Shown here: positions 14,747 to 15,296 of the stretch, one piece after another
Position numbering within the stretch: the stretch's first letter is position 1
Layout: every line of letters starts with the position of its first letter
Assembly (NCBI GenBank): GCA_964495785.1
Contig: CAZBXL010000080.1
Coordinates: forward strand, 1-15,296
DNA: 15,296 nt
Direction of reading: 5' to 3'
From: RFSX01 sp964495785
GTDB lineage: Bacteria; Bacteroidota; Bacteroidia; Chitinophagales; Saprospiraceae
Made by a program: the position numbers and the translations under genes
The notes under the pieces: generated by a model
Databases searched by the model: none
What the model saw: the letters and a program-made list of their open reading frames with translations, nothing else
Told to the model about the DNA's origin: nothing

Positions 14747-15296
14747 ATGAAACCTATAATAACTTCTCTATTTGTAATTTTTAGCTGCATTATTGTTGCA
14801 CAACCTCTCTTAGAATCAGAATTAAAATCTGACGGAATCGTCTTCCCTCGGATGAGTACATCAGCAAGAAACAATATTAATGCTGTACAAGGACAATGCA
14901 TATATAACATATCTACGGATAACATAGACTGCTATGATGGTTCCACATGGATAACAGTCGGTGGGACTGGTCCTCAAGGGCCAGCGGGACCACAAGGTCC
15001 ACAAGGTCAGCCAGGAATATCTGGACCGGCAGGACCTCCAGGGCCTTCTGGTACATCAGGACCAGCAGGACCACAGGGCTTATCTGGACCAGCAGGACCA
15101 GCAGGAGCATCAGGAGCATCAGGCAGTCCAGGCTCTCCCGGAGCTCCCGGACCTCAAGGACCTCAAGGAGAGTCTGGGCCTCCAGGACAACAAGGGATGA
15201 CAGGACCTCAAGGGCCTCAAGGTGATGAAGGACCTGCAGGACCGCAAGGAGTAATGGGGCATGAAGGACCGGCAGGAGTAACGGGTCCACAAGGTC
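14747..15296 (+). CDS. Secreted collagen-like protein, 3' end outside the window
   Basis: The ATG at 14747 opens a frame of 183 codons that runs off the window. Residues 1-19 form a signal peptide ending VAQ (a Cys at 14 is followed by more hydrophobic residues, so type I cleavage is likelier than a lipobox). Residues about 28-71 form a small head, GIVFPRMSTSARNNI then CIYNISTDNIDCYDGSTW. This is a motif often found in Bacteroidota surface and phage-tail-like proteins of the type 'PRM-T...R..I....G..IYN'. From Gly72 there are at least 37 uninterrupted Gly-X-Y triplets to the window edge, rich in GPQ, GPA and GAS, so the protein should form a collagen-like triple helix outside the cell. Hydroxyproline is not expected. 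The C-terminal part, perhaps with a trimerisation or surface-anchoring domain, is missing. The GC content rises because of the Gly/Pro codons. Confidence 0.88.
   Translation, partial: MKPIITSLFVIFSCIIVAQPLLESELKSDGIVFPRMSTSARNNINAVQGQCIYNISTDNIDCYDGSTWITVGGTGPQGPAGPQGPQGQPGISGPAGPPGPSGTSGPAGPQGLSGPAGPAGASGASGSPGSPGAPGPQGPQGESGPPGQQGMTGPQGPQGDEGPAGPQGVMGHEGPAGVTGPQG

Noticed and set aside
14913..15290. Leu/Val-rich open frame on the minus strand and Ser/Arg/Thr-rich frames on the plus strand over the collagen-like region
   Set aside because: They are by-products of the repetitive Gly-X-Y DNA, which stays open in several frames. The real frame starts at 14747 with a signal peptide and perfect triplets.
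14964..15296. Tandem repeats as a CRISPR array
   Set aside because: The repeats are 9-base codon triplets inside an open reading frame, with no spacer structure and no cas genes.

Overview
The window is an AT-rich chromosomal segment of a Bacteroidota bacterium. It shows no rRNA, tRNA, IS element or CRISPR. The assignment rests on gene content: DUF6503, DUF547, DUF1573 and YwqK/MORN lipoproteins with short lipoboxes ending in Cys, a TonB-dependent receptor with an N-terminal carboxypeptidase-regulatory-like domain, a fused E1 alpha/beta 2-oxoacid dehydrogenase, a stand-alone HSDR_N protein and a PolX-PHP protein. Start codons lack Shine-Dalgarno sequences, and a few promoters resemble the Bacteroidota TTG / TAnnTTTG pattern. 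Gene content suggests an aquatic Saprospiria- or Flavobacteriia-like organism, but the class cannot be fixed from this window.

Layout. Positions 1-761 (-) hold a DUF6503 lipoprotein cut by the window edge. It diverges from the fused E1 gene (1027-3108, +). A 17-bp inverted repeat separates E1 from a leftward series: L-threonine 3-dehydrogenase (6890-7819), a TonB-dependent receptor (4549-6825) and a DUF547 lipoprotein with a long charged helical segment (3277-4482). Further right, also leftward, are a 699-aa protein (8448-10547) and a 150-aa HSDR_N nuclease-like protein (7995-8447) joined as stop-TAA/start-GTG with no gap. Next come a MORN-repeat lipoprotein (10700-11290, -), divergent from a PolX/PHP protein (11377-13023, +), then a DUF1573 lipoprotein (13149-13700, +), a DUF2383 four-helix-bundle protein (14068-14526, +) and the start of a secreted collagen-like protein (14747 to the window end, +). 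Clear intrinsic terminators follow the MORN, DUF1573 and DUF2383 genes. Weaker candidates follow the receptor and the DUF547 gene.

Most genes look like independent units of central metabolism, envelope biogenesis and stress physiology. The part most worth following is the pair at 7995-10547. By eye, the 699-aa protein follows the architecture of large SF1 (AAA_11/AAA_12) helicases with a C-terminal PD-(D/E)XK-like domain, but the positions expected to hold Walker A, the DExx box and motif III are replaced. It therefore looks like a maintained pseudo-helicase. It is directly coupled to a small protein with an intact PD-(D/E)XK signature. PolX is a second case of a degenerate catalytic domain beside an intact one: polymerase residues are lost while the PHP metal ligands are all present.
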